This document shows, piece by piece, positions 52,759 to 61,546 of a DNA stretch of 64,000 nucleotides. Each line of letters opens with the position of its first letter. The stretch's first letter is position 1. Both the position numbers and the translations under genes were made by a program. The DNA is from JALYUA01 sp039933215. Lineage in GTDB: Bacteria; Acidobacteriota; Thermoanaerobaculia; UBA5066; Gp7-AA6. Below the pieces are notes generated by a model. The model was not told the DNA's origin, searched no databases, and was given only the letters and a program-made list of their open reading frames with translations. The stretch spans positions 1 to 64,000 of the forward strand of contig JBDTOO010000005.1 in the NCBI GenBank assembly GCA_039933215.1, given 5' to 3'.

Positions 52759-52787
52759 CCCTCTCCCCCGGTGCGCGGGGGAGAGGG
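52759..52787. repeat. CCCTCTCCCCCG hairpin (family E)
   Basis: CCCTCTCCCCCG and CGGGGGAGAGGG form a 12-bp stem with loop GTGCG-like, preceded by CCCCTCACCCTGA. This is the well-known intergenic hairpin found across many unrelated bacteria; it may act in termination. Confidence 0.7.
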
Positions 52788-52808
52788 AATGGCTTTCAAA
52801 ACGGGCTC

Positions 52809-52980
52809 TGAGCGGTCGAGGCTAAGCCGAGCCGCGGCTCCTGGCTGAGACGGCCTCGACAAGCGGCACAACCCCAGAAGTGCCCTGGTCGCATCGCGAA
52901 TAGTCTCCGCGCGATTCCGCGCGGAGGAGGTTCGCGATGCGGTCGGCCGACGGTCGCGCCAGCGACCCAAAGGCCGACGG
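52809..52980 (-). repeat. ~172-bp four-hairpin repeat directly behind a stop codon (family B, copy 2)
   Basis: Reverse complement of family B copy 1 (38355-38524) with the same order of four hairpins. The 11-bp CGCATCGCGAA/TTCGCGATGCG stem and its CTCCGCGCG/CGCGCGGAG inner stem are perfect. The last hairpin here has GTCGAGGC/GCCTCGAC, two pairs longer than in copy 1. It starts 2 bases behind the stop of the PDZ-Sel1 gene. Confidence 0.8.
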
Positions 52981-52982
52981 TA

Positions 52983-54461
52983 TTAGCGCCCCTTCCTCCC
53001 GCAGGCGGACTTGAACCCGAGCTCGCACGCCTTGCGGTAGAGCTCGGCCGCCCTCTTGCGGTCCCGTGCGACGCCTTTGCCTTTTTCGGAGGCGACACCC
53101 AGGTCGAAACAGCCCTCGCCGTCGCCGGCCTGGCACGCCTTCTCGAGAAAGGCCGCCGCCCTGGAAGGGTCGGCCGGCACGCCCGATCCCGCCGAGTAGA
53201 CCGCCGCGGCGTTGAAGCAGCCGAATGCGTCGCCCTGCTCGCAGCCGGTCTCCGAGAGCTCCCGGCCTTTCGCGTAGTCCGTCTCGACGCCGTCGCCGGC
53301 GAGGTAGAGCCCTCCGAGCAGCGAGCAGCCGCGCGAACGGTTCTCGGCGGAGCCGGGATCGTCGGGGTCCGGCTTCCGGTCGCAGGCTTCGCGGAAGACT
53401 TCCGCCGCCTTCGCGGCGTCCTTCTCGACGCCGATTCCGTCGCGCCGGGCGCGGCCCGCGTTCAGACAACCGCCGAGGTTCGATGCCTGGCAGCTCGTCG
53501 CGCGGCATCCGCGCTCGTAGAGGGCGAAGGCGCGGGAGGCATTCTTCTCGACGCCGTTTCCGTGCTCGTAGTGGAAACCGAGGTTCGTGCAGGCCGTCGA
53601 GCTGCCGAGCTCGCACGCCTCGCGATACCGGGCGACGGCACGGGCGGTATCGCGAGGAACGCCCCGCCCGTCGTCCGACATCAGGCCCGCGTTGTAGCAA
53701 CCGTGCGCATCGCCGAGGTCGCAGGCGCGGACATAGAGGGGCGTCGCGCGATGGTCGTCGCGGCGGACGATCTTTCCGGTGGCGTAGAGGAACGCGAGAC
53801 TCGTGCAACCGCTCCCGCTTCCGAGGTCGCACGACTTCTGCAGCACGGGAACGGCGTCGCTCGCGAGGTCGGGTCGGTCCAGCAGATTGCGCCCCTCGTG
53901 AGAGCAGGCCCCCGCGGACCCGGCCCGGCAGGCGGCCTGGTAGATGTCGGCGGCTCTCTCCCGGTCGCCGCCGCGGTTGCGGGCCCAGAGAGTGAACGCG
54001 TGCCGGAAGCAGGCGGTCGGGCTTCCGTCGCGGCAGCCCTTTTCGTGGAACGTCTCCGCCTCGACGGGCACGACGACGGCGCTGACCGACGCGCCGCCCC
54101 GCCGGACGACGACGGTCACCGGCTCGCAGGTGCGCACGTGGGCCGCCTGATCGAAGTCGCAGTCGCTCCTGATGGCCGCCGGGCCGATCTCGGAGACGAC
54201 GTCGCCAAGCCGGATTCCCGCGGCGGCGGCTGGCCCGCCCGGCAGGACCTCGACGACGACGGCACCGGCGGCATCGTCCGGCAGCGCGAGCTTCTTCCGG
54301 ACGGAGCGGGAGAGCGGCGCCGCTTCGAGCCCGAGCGTTCCCGACTCGCAGGAGGGCCGCTCGGGAGCGGCTTTCGGAGCCGTCCCGGACGAGGCGCAGC
54401 CGGCGGCGGCCGCCGCGCCAATGCAGGCCAGCGTTCGAAGCCCGACGAAGAGGCGTCTCAT
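52983..54461 (-). CDS. Lipoprotein with PDZ domain and cysteine-rich Sel1 repeats
   Basis: 492 residues. N-terminal lipobox AAGC with Cys22. A PDZ domain (about 38-130) shows GAVVVEVLPGGPAAAAGIRLGDVVSEIG. From about 140 to 490 there are about nine Sel1-like units, each with a pair of cysteines (for example ACDLGDAHGCYNAG and AVARYREACELGSSTACTNLG), as in the Hcp-type disulfide-stabilised Sel1 proteins of Helicobacter. It likely sits in the envelope as a binding scaffold. Family B repeat follows its stop. Confidence 0.88.
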   Translation of the reverse strand: MRRLFVGLRTLACIGAAAAAGCASSGTAPKAAPERPSCESGTLGLEAAPLSRSVRKKLALPDDAAGAVVVEVLPGGPAAAAGIRLGDVVSEIGPAAIRSDCDFDQAAHVRTCEPVTVVVRRGGASVSAVVVPVEAETFHEKGCRDGSPTACFRHAFTLWARNRGGDRERAADIYQAACRAGSAGACSHEGRNLLDRPDLASDAVPVLQKSCDLGSGSGCTSLAFLYATGKIVRRDDHRATPLYVRACDLGDAHGCYNAGLMSDDGRGVPRDTARAVARYREACELGSSTACTNLGFHYEHGNGVEKNASRAFALYERGCRATSCQASNLGGCLNAGRARRDGIGVEKDAAKAAEVFREACDRKPDPDDPGSAENRSRGCSLLGGLYLAGDGVETDYAKGRELSETGCEQGDAFGCFNAAAVYSAGSGVPADPSRAAAFLEKACQAGDGEGCFDLGVASEKGKGVARDRKRAAELYRKACELGFKSACGRKGR

Positions 54462-54589
54462 GGGGAGTCCGGATTATCGCAGGGACCGCTCCGGGACGCG
54501 TCCCCTTCCTCCGCCCGTTGGCGATAATCTGTCAGACAACCTGCGGCGCCTCGGGCCGGGCGGCCGCATCAGCCGAAAGGAACGCCTCC

Positions 54590-55573
54590 ATGTCGAATGT
54601 TCGAGGTCTCGCCGCGGTCGCCTGTCTCGTCCTGTCGGTCGCCCCCGCTTGCAAGGCGAAGCCCGCCGCCAGCGGTGGGAACGGGACGACCGGAACGCAA
54701 CCCGCCTCGCCGCCGGCCGCGTCCGCCCCCTCTTCCGCCGCGGCGACAGCGGCGCCCGCCGTCCCTTACACGTACGCGGCACCCGTGAAAGGCCATTTCA
54801 AGGACGTCAACGTCGGAGACTTCGACCTCGTCGACGGCGTGGCGTATCCCGCGAGCGACGGATCGGGGACCGTGGTCTACGTCGTGAACAAGCCGATCGC
54901 CTCGCCGGTCGTTTCCGCGGCCGCATGCCCGATGACGCACGCGCGGTCGCTCACCGTGCTCCGGGACGCGGGGTGGCTCGAGCTCACCCTCGACAAGGCG
55001 GGCCGTTCGAAGTACTTCGGGAAAGGGACGCCGTTCTCGGGCTCCGGCCGGGAGGACGAGACGGGCGGTAACCGGTACTGGTCGAGCTCCCTCAAGTCGG
55101 CGGGCGGCCGCGCGGCGGGCCAGGTGAAGCACAGGGACCACGGCGGCTTCGAGTTCGACCTCGTGCTCTCCGCGCCGAAGATCGCGGAGGTGAGCGAGGG
55201 TGACCGCTCGAAGGGAACGCAGGGCGACGCAAAGGCTTCCGTCCCCTCGGAGGCCGACGTCGTCGCCGCGTATCAGAAGGTCCGCGAAGCCGCGCTGCGC
55301 AAGGACCTCGCGGGAGTCCTCGCGGCCCAGGGATTCGACGAGAAGGAGATCACCGCGATCCGCGGCCTCGCGGGCATCGACGCCGATCTCGCGGTCTTCG
55401 CAGACCGATTTCTCCAGCCGGGAACGACGGGGGAGTTCCAGAACGGTCCCGGCATCGGCGGCGTGACGGGGGTCGGCGCCAACTCCAAGGGCGCGAAGTT
55501 CCTGAACTACTACTCGTTCGCCCCCTGCGGCGACCGGCTCGTGCTCATCAGCATCGGCGAGAACCCGCAGTAA
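54590..55573 (+). CDS. Exported, possibly lipid-anchored protein of unknown function
   Basis: 327 residues. Signal peptide with Cys21 (VAPAC, a weak lipobox), then a Pro/Ala/Ser-rich linker (25-60). The folded part starts near 62 with YAAPVKGHFKDVNVGDFDLVDG and continues with strand-rich sequence. A second segment, from about residue 220 (PSEADVVAAYQKVREAALRKD), is helical and contains repeated short motifs. No family is recognised. ATG 54590 has AAAGGAA upstream. A family C palindrome starts immediately after its TAA. Confidence 0.65.
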   Translation: MSNVRGLAAVACLVLSVAPACKAKPAASGGNGTTGTQPASPPAASAPSSAAATAAPAVPYTYAAPVKGHFKDVNVGDFDLVDGVAYPASDGSGTVVYVVNKPIASPVVSAAACPMTHARSLTVLRDAGWLELTLDKAGRSKYFGKGTPFSGSGREDETGGNRYWSSSLKSAGGRAAGQVKHRDHGGFEFDLVLSAPKIAEVSEGDRSKGTQGDAKASVPSEADVVAAYQKVREAALRKDLAGVLAAQGFDEKEITAIRGLAGIDADLAVFADRFLQPGTTGEFQNGPGIGGVTGVGANSKGAKFLNYYSFAPCGDRLVLISIGENPQ

Positions 55574-55575
55574 GA

Positions 55576-55655
55576 ACGTCGCCTGCGCTTCGCTCCGGCT
55601 CCCGCGACGTGAGGCTCCTCCCTTCGCGACGCTCGGGAGACTCCTCACGTCGCGA
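55576..55655 (+). repeat. Palindromic repeat behind a stop codon (family C, copy 4)
   Basis: Arms GCGACGTGAGG and CCTCACGTCGC pair over 11 bp, with CTCCTCCC and GGGAGACT inside. Compared with copy 3, the first arm has GCGAC in place of GCAGC and the second has GTCGC in place of GCTGC, so pairing is kept through matched changes. Confidence 0.8.
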
Positions 55656-55763
55656 GCGGATGGGAGTGATCGGCGGGAATGCTTCCTCGCCGCTCGGGGG
55701 AGAGGGTCGAAGTGAGGGGCTCTGTCGGATGCGACCCGCCGTTCCTCGCGCGCCGCATTCCCA

Positions 55764-55797
55764 GATGGCCCGATGGCCCGATGGCCCGATGACCCGA
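55764..55797 (+). repeat. Octamer tandem repeat GATGGCCC
   Basis: Four consecutive 8-bp units (GATGGCCC three times, GATGACCC once), with a related copy at about 55806. It is intergenic and may vary in copy number. Confidence 0.75.
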
Positions 55798-56008
55798 TCG
55801 CCGCCGATGGCCCGATTCCCCAGATCCTTCCCCCGGTGCGAGAAATGGTCACCTCCAGCCTTCATGGACGGACGGAATTCGCCACAGTGCCGCTCTCCTT
55901 CGCCTCCAACACGAGCATCCGCAATGGGATCGGCGTCCGCGTGTTCTGGCGCTCCGATTGCGTAGGAAGGATTTCAAATACAAAGGAAGCCAACCCGGTC
56001 ATACGGTC

Positions 56009-57340
56009 ATGGTCTCTCCCATCTCGCTCCCGCTGCTTCGCCGATCCGGCAGCCTCTCGCTGACACTGATCGCCCTGTTCGCTCTGCGGTGCGCGTCCGC
56101 CCCCGCTCCCGAGGTTGAGAGCGCCGCCGTCCGATTCGTCGAGCAACGCGACCCGGTTCCCGCGGACGCGGAGAAGTCGGGCCCCGTCGAGTTCCGCAAG
56201 CTCCTCCTGAAGATGCCGCGGGACCACGTCGTGGGCTCCGTCCAGAAGGGCCACGCCTGCATCGGCCGGTCACCGCTCACCTGGAAGAGCGGCCCCGACT
56301 CCACCCCCGACGAGGATCTGGGGGACCTCCTCCTCGAGCAACTCTCGTCGGCGGGCTATCCCGTCGTACGGGATCGCAACACTCTCTTCGACGATCCGCA
56401 CGCGCGGCGCGCCGAATACGTCATCGCGGGCGTGATCCGCGAGGTCAAGGCCAACGTCTGCTACCCCGATCCGAAGAGCGCCGCAACCGCGGCGGCCTCG
56501 CTGACGGTCGACTGGCAGATCTACTCGCACCGGACCAAGAGCGTGGAGCTCAAGGCGACGACGGAAGGCTCGATCGTTCTGAAGGCTCGGGAGGAGGCGG
56601 GGGCCCAGGCGATCACGGGCGCCTTCGTCTCGGCCGCCCGGAACCTCCTCGCCGAGGGAACCTTCCACGAGCTGGTCTCCGGAGGCGGACATGACCGGCT
56701 CGCCCGGCCGGAGCGCGAGCCCATCCCGGTCGCATACGAGACGCTGCCCGCGCGGACGCTCGGCAACGTCGAGTCGATCGTGTCCGACTCACGCATGGGC
56801 GTCGTCACGGTGTTCGCCGGCGACTCCATGGGCTCGGGCTTCGTGATCTCCCGGGACGGCTTCGTTCTGACGAACCAGCACGTCATCGGGCAGTCGCGCG
56901 TCGTGCGGGTCCGCTTCGTCACCGGACGGGAGGCCAACGGTGAGGTCGTGCGCTCCGACCGGCTGCGCGACGTCGCCCTGATCAAGCTCGAGAGCGACAT
57001 CTATCCATTCCTGCCTCTCGGAGAGTCGGACCGGATTCGTCCCGGCGCGGAAGTCTTCGCGATCGGCACGCCCCTCGCCGAGAACCTCGGCCAGACGGTG
57101 ACGAAGGGAATCCTGAGCGGCTACGGCGAGGAGGACGGGCTCCGGATCCTCCGCAGCGACGTCGCCGTCCACCGCGGCAACAGCGGCGGCCCTCTTCTCG
57201 ACCACGCCGGGATCGTCGTCGGACTCACCGTCAGCGGCTTCCTGATCATGCCCGAGGGCGTGGGCGTCGGACTCAACTCCTTCATCCCTATCGAGGAAGC
57301 CCTGCACGCGCTCGTCATCCAGCGGCGCGAGGGGCGCTAA
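56009..57340 (+). CDS. Exported S1C trypsin-like serine protease with an extra N-terminal domain
   Basis: 443 residues from ATG 56009; TTG 55958 would add 17 non-signal residues. A hydrophobic signal (LSLTLIALFALRC) may be lipid-modified at Cys28, though Arg precedes it. An unrecognised domain covers about 45-240. The protease domain (about 250-435) has His291 (TNQHV), Asp321 (RDVALIKL) and Ser392 (GNSGGPLLD), the complete DegP-type triad, with GSGFVIS before it. No PDZ domain follows, unlike DegP/HtrA. Its likely place is the periplasm or outer membrane. Confidence 0.88.
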   Translation: MVSPISLPLLRRSGSLSLTLIALFALRCASAPAPEVESAAVRFVEQRDPVPADAEKSGPVEFRKLLLKMPRDHVVGSVQKGHACIGRSPLTWKSGPDSTPDEDLGDLLLEQLSSAGYPVVRDRNTLFDDPHARRAEYVIAGVIREVKANVCYPDPKSAATAAASLTVDWQIYSHRTKSVELKATTEGSIVLKAREEAGAQAITGAFVSAARNLLAEGTFHELVSGGGHDRLARPEREPIPVAYETLPARTLGNVESIVSDSRMGVVTVFAGDSMGSGFVISRDGFVLTNQHVIGQSRVVRVRFVTGREANGEVVRSDRLRDVALIKLESDIYPFLPLGESDRIRPGAEVFAIGTPLAENLGQTVTKGILSGYGEEDGLRILRSDVAVHRGNSGGPLLDHAGIVVGLTVSGFLIMPEGVGVGLNSFIPIEEALHALVIQRREGR

Positions 57341-57372
57341 CACCCTCCCCCGTCCGAGGCGCACAATAGGTC

Positions 57373-58210
57373 GTGCGCTCGCCGCCCCAGGTCCTGGCCG
57401 GGTGGTTCGTCCGGTACATCAGCTGCCCGCGCGAGGAGTATCGCCGCTGGTTCTTCAACGACCCCGTCCGGCTGAAGAGCCGGATCCGTCCGGGAGACGT
57501 GGTTCTGGTCGACGGCGACCAGCGCGTGTCGCAGGCGATCAAGTACCTGACCATGTCGTCCTGGTCTCATAGCGGCATCTACATCGGGAGCGCGCTCTTG
57601 AAGGACCCCGTCCAGCGCGCCGAGGTCCGCCGCCGCTTCGGATCCGAATCGCGGTACCTGATCGTCGAAGCCCTTGTCGACGGCGGCGTGGTCGTTTCTC
57701 CGCTCGTCAAGTACATCGACTTCAACATCCGCGTCTGCCGTCCCGTCAAGCTCACCCGCGAGCAGATCGAGCCCGTGCTCGAGTACGCGATCTCCAGGGT
57801 CGGATACACGTACGACCGGCGCAACGTCCGCGATCTCTTCCGCTACCTCCTTCCGTTCCAGCTCATCCCCACGCGCCTGCGCGAGGAAGCGCTCCAGTTC
57901 GGCAGCGGGGTAGATACGGAGACGATCTGCTCGTCGATGCTCGCGGAAGCGTTCGCGCGCGTCGGCTTCTCGATCATGCCCGTCGGCATCCGGCGCCCTG
58001 CGGCGGAGCCCGGCCGGCTGCTGCGGTGGATCTTCCGACGGAAGAGCCGGCTTGCGCGAAGCGATCCCATGTCGACCCGGCACGCGACCCTTTGCGTCCC
58101 GAGGGACTTCGACCTCTCTCCCTTCTTCGACATCGTGAAATTCAACGAGCGGGAGCCGATCCGCTTCGACCACGTCCGGGAGGATGGAGGGTTTCCGCGC
58201 GGAGGCTCGC
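57373..58210 (+). CDS. YiiX-like permuted NlpC/P60 hydrolase with lost stop codon
   Basis: GTG 57373 opens a frame of about 275 sensible residues: GDVVLVDGDQRVSQAIKYLT, then SWSHSGIYIG with the catalytic histidine (His66), IVEALVDGGVV, and ICSSMLAEAF with the catalytic cysteine (Cys186). The order His before Cys is that of circularly permuted NlpC/P60 (YiiX/YebB) hydrolases acting on lipids or amides. The frame has no stop after FDHVRED and would run on to 61071, opposite a hydrolase gene. A one-base shift would reach TGA at 58212, exactly overlapping the next ATG. The end given here is therefore an estimate. Confidence 0.75.
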
Positions 58211-58440
58211 ATGAAGAGGGGACCGATTCTTTCGGCCGCGGCGCTGCTCGCGGCTCTCGCGGCGATGTCCTGCGCTCCGGCTCCCGCGCCGAAGGTCTCT
58301 GGAGCGCAGGCGCCGCCGGACCGGGAGAGTGGGGCGGCGCGCGTCCGACAGGAGTTCCTCCATGCGTGGCGAGCCGACGAGAGCCGCGCCTGGGGCCACG
58401 ACGAATGGAAGCCCTCGAGCGGCACGGTCCACGACCGAGG
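58211..58440 (+). pseudogene. Remnant of an exported GH47 alpha-mannosidase-like gene
   Basis: ATG 58211, with GGAGG ahead of it, starts a lipoprotein signal (SAAALLAALAAMSC, Cys21) and then VRQEFLHAWRADESRAWGHDEWKP, which resembles the beginning of GH47 glycosidases (HAW..Y...AWGHDEL.PLS). The match stops after about 70 residues, where the family F purine heptads begin, and the frame ends as noise at 58606. A complete GH47 enzyme has over 400 residues. The gene appears truncated by a deletion or repeat insertion. Confidence 0.6.
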
Positions 58441-58527
58441 AAAGGGGAAAGAGGAAAGAGGAAAGAGGAAAGAGGGCAGGTTAGAGGTGCTCAGGCCGGC
58501 GCCCTCTCACATCTCTCCTCTCTCCCA
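58434..58527. repeat. Purine/pyrimidine heptad tract (family F, copy 3)
   Basis: Four to five AAAGAGG heptads, then GCAGGTTAGAGG, a short GC-rich spacer (GGCCGGCGCC) and a pyrimidine arm (CCTCTCACATCTCTCCTCTC). It abuts the stop of the minus-strand CocE-type gene (58528) and truncates the GH47 remnant on its other side. On the gene strand it again runs purine arm then pyrimidine arm. Confidence 0.75.
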
Positions 58528-60498
58528 TCACTTCCCGACGAGCGGGAGCTCGATGAAGCTCGCGTGCGCGGGCGAGTGGTACACGCGCTGCACCGCCTTC
58601 CGGTAGTCGCCCGGCTTCGCCCAGAAGATGTTGGGCACGAACGTCTGCGGGTTGCGGTCGTAGAGCGGAAACCAGCTCGACTGGACCTGGACCAACATCC
58701 GGTGGCCCGGCAGGAAGACGTGGTTCGCCGTCGGGAGCTGGAACCGGTAGAGCAGGGGCTCACCCGCGGCGAGCGGCTTCGCCGTTTCGAGGCTCTCGCG
58801 GTACCGCCCGCGGAAAATGTCCGCCGACACCATCAGCTGGTAGCCGCCCATCGCGGGCTCGTCCGCGACCTCGTCCGGATAGAGGTCGATGACCTTGACG
58901 ACCCAGTCCGAGTCGGTCCCGCTGGTCGACGCCACGAGGTTCGCGACCGGCTGGCCGCTGATCTTCACGGGCGATGTGAGGACGTCCGACACGAAGACGA
59001 GGACGTCCGGCCGTCCGGAGGCCTCGCGCTGGTCGTCGACGAGCCATCGCGCCCAGGCGTCGCCCGACGCGTCCACCGGACGCGCCCGGTAGGGGACGGG
59101 CTTGGCGGGATCGGACACGTATTCGTCGAACTCGGGGGCGCCCGGGTCGGCGGCGGCCGTGAACGAGAGCTTCGAGCCCGCGGCGAGAAAGAGAGGCGTC
59201 GGGCGGACGGCGCAGTCCGCGGCCGCCGCGCATCCCGACGGCCACGACGAGAGGCGCCGCCACGCGTTCGTGCCCGTCTCGAAGGCGGTGACCGGCGCCA
59301 CGTCCATCTTCGGTGCGCCGTCCTTGAGGAAGTGATCGAGAAACGGCCGCAGGACCTCGCGCCGGAAAGTCAGCGCCGTGTCGCTGCGAAAGCGGATCGC
59401 GCCGAGGCTGCTCCCGTCGTGGATCTCCTGGCCATGGTGCCACGGGCCGAGGACCAAAAAGACTCTGTCGTTGCCGGTGTCCTTCGGCTCGATCGCCTTG
59501 TAGACGGCGATGGCTCCGTAGATGTCCTCCTGGTCCCACAGGCTGTGGACGAGCAGCACCGGAACCGTCAGCGGAAGCGCCGCCAGCACCCTGTCGACCG
59601 CCTGCTCGCGCCAGAAGGCGTCGTAGCTCGGATGCGCGAGGATCTTCCGCCAGAAGCCCACCTGCTCGAGCCCGTGCCGCCGGCCGAGATCTCCGGCGGA
59701 GCCCGCCTGGAGGAACCCGTCGTAGTCGTCGTAGTGGGTGCGCCACCATTTCTCGTCGTTCTTGCGGGTCGCCTCCTGCTCCCAGATGTAGCTCATGCCC
59801 TGCGCGCGGAAGGCGCCGTTGTGGAACCAGTCGTCGCCCATCCAGCCGTCCACCATCGGGTTCATCGGGACGCTGACCTTCAGAGCGGGATGCGGATGGA
59901 CGAGCGCCATCAGAGGGAGAAACCCGTCGTAGGAGATCCCGAGGATGCCCACCCGGCCGTTGCTCTCCGGCACGTTCTTCACCAGCCAGTCGATCGTGTC
60001 CCACGTGTCGGTCGCGTGGTCGACGGGCGTCGGGTTCTGCGGTCCGCGCAGCGGGCGGTTCATCACGTAGTCGCCCTCGGAGCCGTGCTTGCCGCGGATG
60101 TCCTGCACGACGCGGATGTAGCCGCCCTCGACGATCACGTCGGTGGCGTTGTCGTAGCCGTTCAAGTTCGGGCCCAGGTGAGAGCTGTGCGCGCGGCTCG
60201 TCATGTCCGACGCGTCGTAGGGCGTCCGGGTCAAGAGGATCGGCGCGCCCTTCGCGCCCGCGGGCACGAGGATGACGGTGTGCAGCTTGACGCCGTCGCG
60301 CATCGGGATCATCACGTCGCGCCGGACGTAGTCGAAGCCCGGAGTCGGTGTCTCGAGCTTTACCGGCGTCTCGCTCGGAAGGGCGGGGTAGGAGGCCGGC
60401 GGTTTCGCCGTCTTCTGCGCGGCGGCGGGAGCGGCGAGGGTCAGGGCGGCCGTGAAGGCGGCGAGTGCGGCCCGCCGCGAGTAAAGGGTCTCTCTCAT
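58528..60498 (-). CDS. Exported CocE/NonD-family serine hydrolase
   Basis: 656 residues with a signal peptide (ALAAFTAALTLAAPAAAQ). The alpha/beta hydrolase part has PMRDGVKLHTVILVP, RTPYDASD, QDIRGKHGSEGDYV and the nucleophile GISYDG (Ser189), then a C-terminal jelly-roll domain with RPTPLFLAAG and VFVSDVLTSPVKISG. This is the X-Pro dipeptidyl-peptidase / cocaine esterase family, also including alpha-amino-acid ester hydrolases. ATG 60498 has GGAGG upstream and supplies the signal peptide. It diverges from the ABC exporter genes. Confidence 0.9.
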   Translation of the reverse strand: MRETLYSRRAALAAFTAALTLAAPAAAQKTAKPPASYPALPSETPVKLETPTPGFDYVRRDVMIPMRDGVKLHTVILVPAGAKGAPILLTRTPYDASDMTSRAHSSHLGPNLNGYDNATDVIVEGGYIRVVQDIRGKHGSEGDYVMNRPLRGPQNPTPVDHATDTWDTIDWLVKNVPESNGRVGILGISYDGFLPLMALVHPHPALKVSVPMNPMVDGWMGDDWFHNGAFRAQGMSYIWEQEATRKNDEKWWRTHYDDYDGFLQAGSAGDLGRRHGLEQVGFWRKILAHPSYDAFWREQAVDRVLAALPLTVPVLLVHSLWDQEDIYGAIAVYKAIEPKDTGNDRVFLVLGPWHHGQEIHDGSSLGAIRFRSDTALTFRREVLRPFLDHFLKDGAPKMDVAPVTAFETGTNAWRRLSSWPSGCAAAADCAVRPTPLFLAAGSKLSFTAAADPGAPEFDEYVSDPAKPVPYRARPVDASGDAWARWLVDDQREASGRPDVLVFVSDVLTSPVKISGQPVANLVASTSGTDSDWVVKVIDLYPDEVADEPAMGGYQLMVSADIFRGRYRESLETAKPLAAGEPLLYRFQLPTANHVFLPGHRMLVQVQSSWFPLYDRNPQTFVPNIFWAKPGDYRKAVQRVYHSPAHASFIELPLVGK

Positions 60499-60628
60499 GG
60501 ATGCCTCCTCGAAGTGGAAAGGAGAATCTCCGGCGGAATCGGGTGCGGGAAGCATAGCAAGCGGCCGCGCTTCCCCCGCGAAGCCGGCGCTCCCGCGTCG
60601 GGGCTCCCCCGCGATAGGCTCTCGCGCG

Positions 60629-61546
60629 ATGCCCGATCAGATCGTCGTCCGAGGGCTGCGCAAGCAGTTTCCGAAAGTCCTGGCGGTCGCGGGCGTCGAT
60701 CTGAACGTCGCCGCGGGCGAGGTCTTCGGGCTCCTCGGACCGAACGGCGCGGGCAAGACGACCACCCTCGAGATGATCGAGGGGCTGACGCCGCCGGACG
60801 CGGGAGAGATCACGATCTGCGGCCTGCACTGGCGGGAAAGCCCCCAGGAGATCCGCGCGCGCATCGGCGTGCAGCTCCAGGCCACGAGCCTCTACAACAA
60901 GATCACGCCGCGGGAGGCCCTGGAGCTCTTCGGCGGCTACTACCCGAAGCGGCGGGGAACCGACGAGCTCTTAGAGCTCGTCCAGCTGAAGGACAAGGCG
61001 GACGCGTACCACGTCACGCTCTCGGGTGGTCAGGCCCAGAGGCTCGCGCTGGCTCTCGCGCTCGTCAATGATCCCGAGGTGGTCTTCTTGGACGAGCCCA
61101 CGGCGGGCCTGGACCCGCAGGGCCGCCGCTCTCTCTGGGAAGTCGTGCGCGCCATGAAGGCCGAGGGACGCACGACGATGCTGACCACGCACTACATGGA
61201 CGAGGCCGAAGCCCTCTGCGATCGCCTGGCGATCCTCGACCACGGGCAGATCCTGCGCTCCGGCACGCCGGCCGAGCTCATCGCGGGCCTCGGCATCCCG
61301 AGCGTCGTGGAGCTGACGTTCGAGGGCACGGCGCCCGATCCGTCCGCGTTCGCGGCGCGCCTCGACCGCGCGGTCGAAGCCCGCGGGGACATCTGGGAGA
61401 TTCCCACGCCGGATCCCAAGGCCCTCCTGCCGCGCCTCTTCGCGACGATCGAGAGCGAGCGCCTCGAGTACAACCAGGTGCACGTGCGGCGGGCGACCCT
61501 CGAAGACGTCTTCCTGCAGCTGACCGGCCGGAGGCTGCGCGAATGA
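60629..61546 (+). CDS. ABC exporter ATP-binding protein
   Basis: 305 residues with Walker A GPNGAGKTTT, Q-loop in GVQLQATSLYNKIT, signature LSGGQAQRLALALAL, Walker B VVFLDEPTAGLDPQGR and the switch histidine in TTHYMDEAE. A C-terminal extension of about 70 residues (from GLGIPSVVEL) is typical of DrrA/CcmA-like ABC-2 ATPases. ATG 60629 is the start; the upstream open frame is noise. Its stop overlaps the permease ATG (ATGA), so the two are coupled. Likely exports a drug, lipid or polymer. Confidence 0.93.
   Translation: MPDQIVVRGLRKQFPKVLAVAGVDLNVAAGEVFGLLGPNGAGKTTTLEMIEGLTPPDAGEITICGLHWRESPQEIRARIGVQLQATSLYNKITPREALELFGGYYPKRRGTDELLELVQLKDKADAYHVTLSGGQAQRLALALALVNDPEVVFLDEPTAGLDPQGRRSLWEVVRAMKAEGRTTMLTTHYMDEAEALCDRLAILDHGQILRSGTPAELIAGLGIPSVVELTFEGTAPDPSAFAARLDRAVEARGDIWEIPTPDPKALLPRLFATIESERLEYNQVHVRRATLEDVFLQLTGRRLRE

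Larger units (their letters stand above)
52606..52982. other. 377-bp intergenic region built from three repeat types
   Basis: From left: family C copy 3 (52606-52690), a CCCTCTCCCCCG hairpin (52759-52787) and family B copy 2 (52809-52980, minus orientation). The two flanking genes are convergent, so this is purely 3' territory. No gene was seen. Confidence 0.65.
55574..56008. other. 435-bp intergenic region with repeats
   Basis: Contains family C copy 4 (55576-55655), a GGGGGAGAGGG fragment near 55697, and an octamer tandem (55764-55797). The rest, up to the protease start, is lower-GC unique DNA and probably contains the protease promoter. No gene seen. Confidence 0.6.

Noticed and set aside
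58215..61071. Continuation of the YiiX-like frame to a 1232-residue fusion
   Set aside because: The extension is antisense to the CocE-type hydrolase and then out of frame with the ABC ATPase; it has no domain of its own and is explained by a lost stop.
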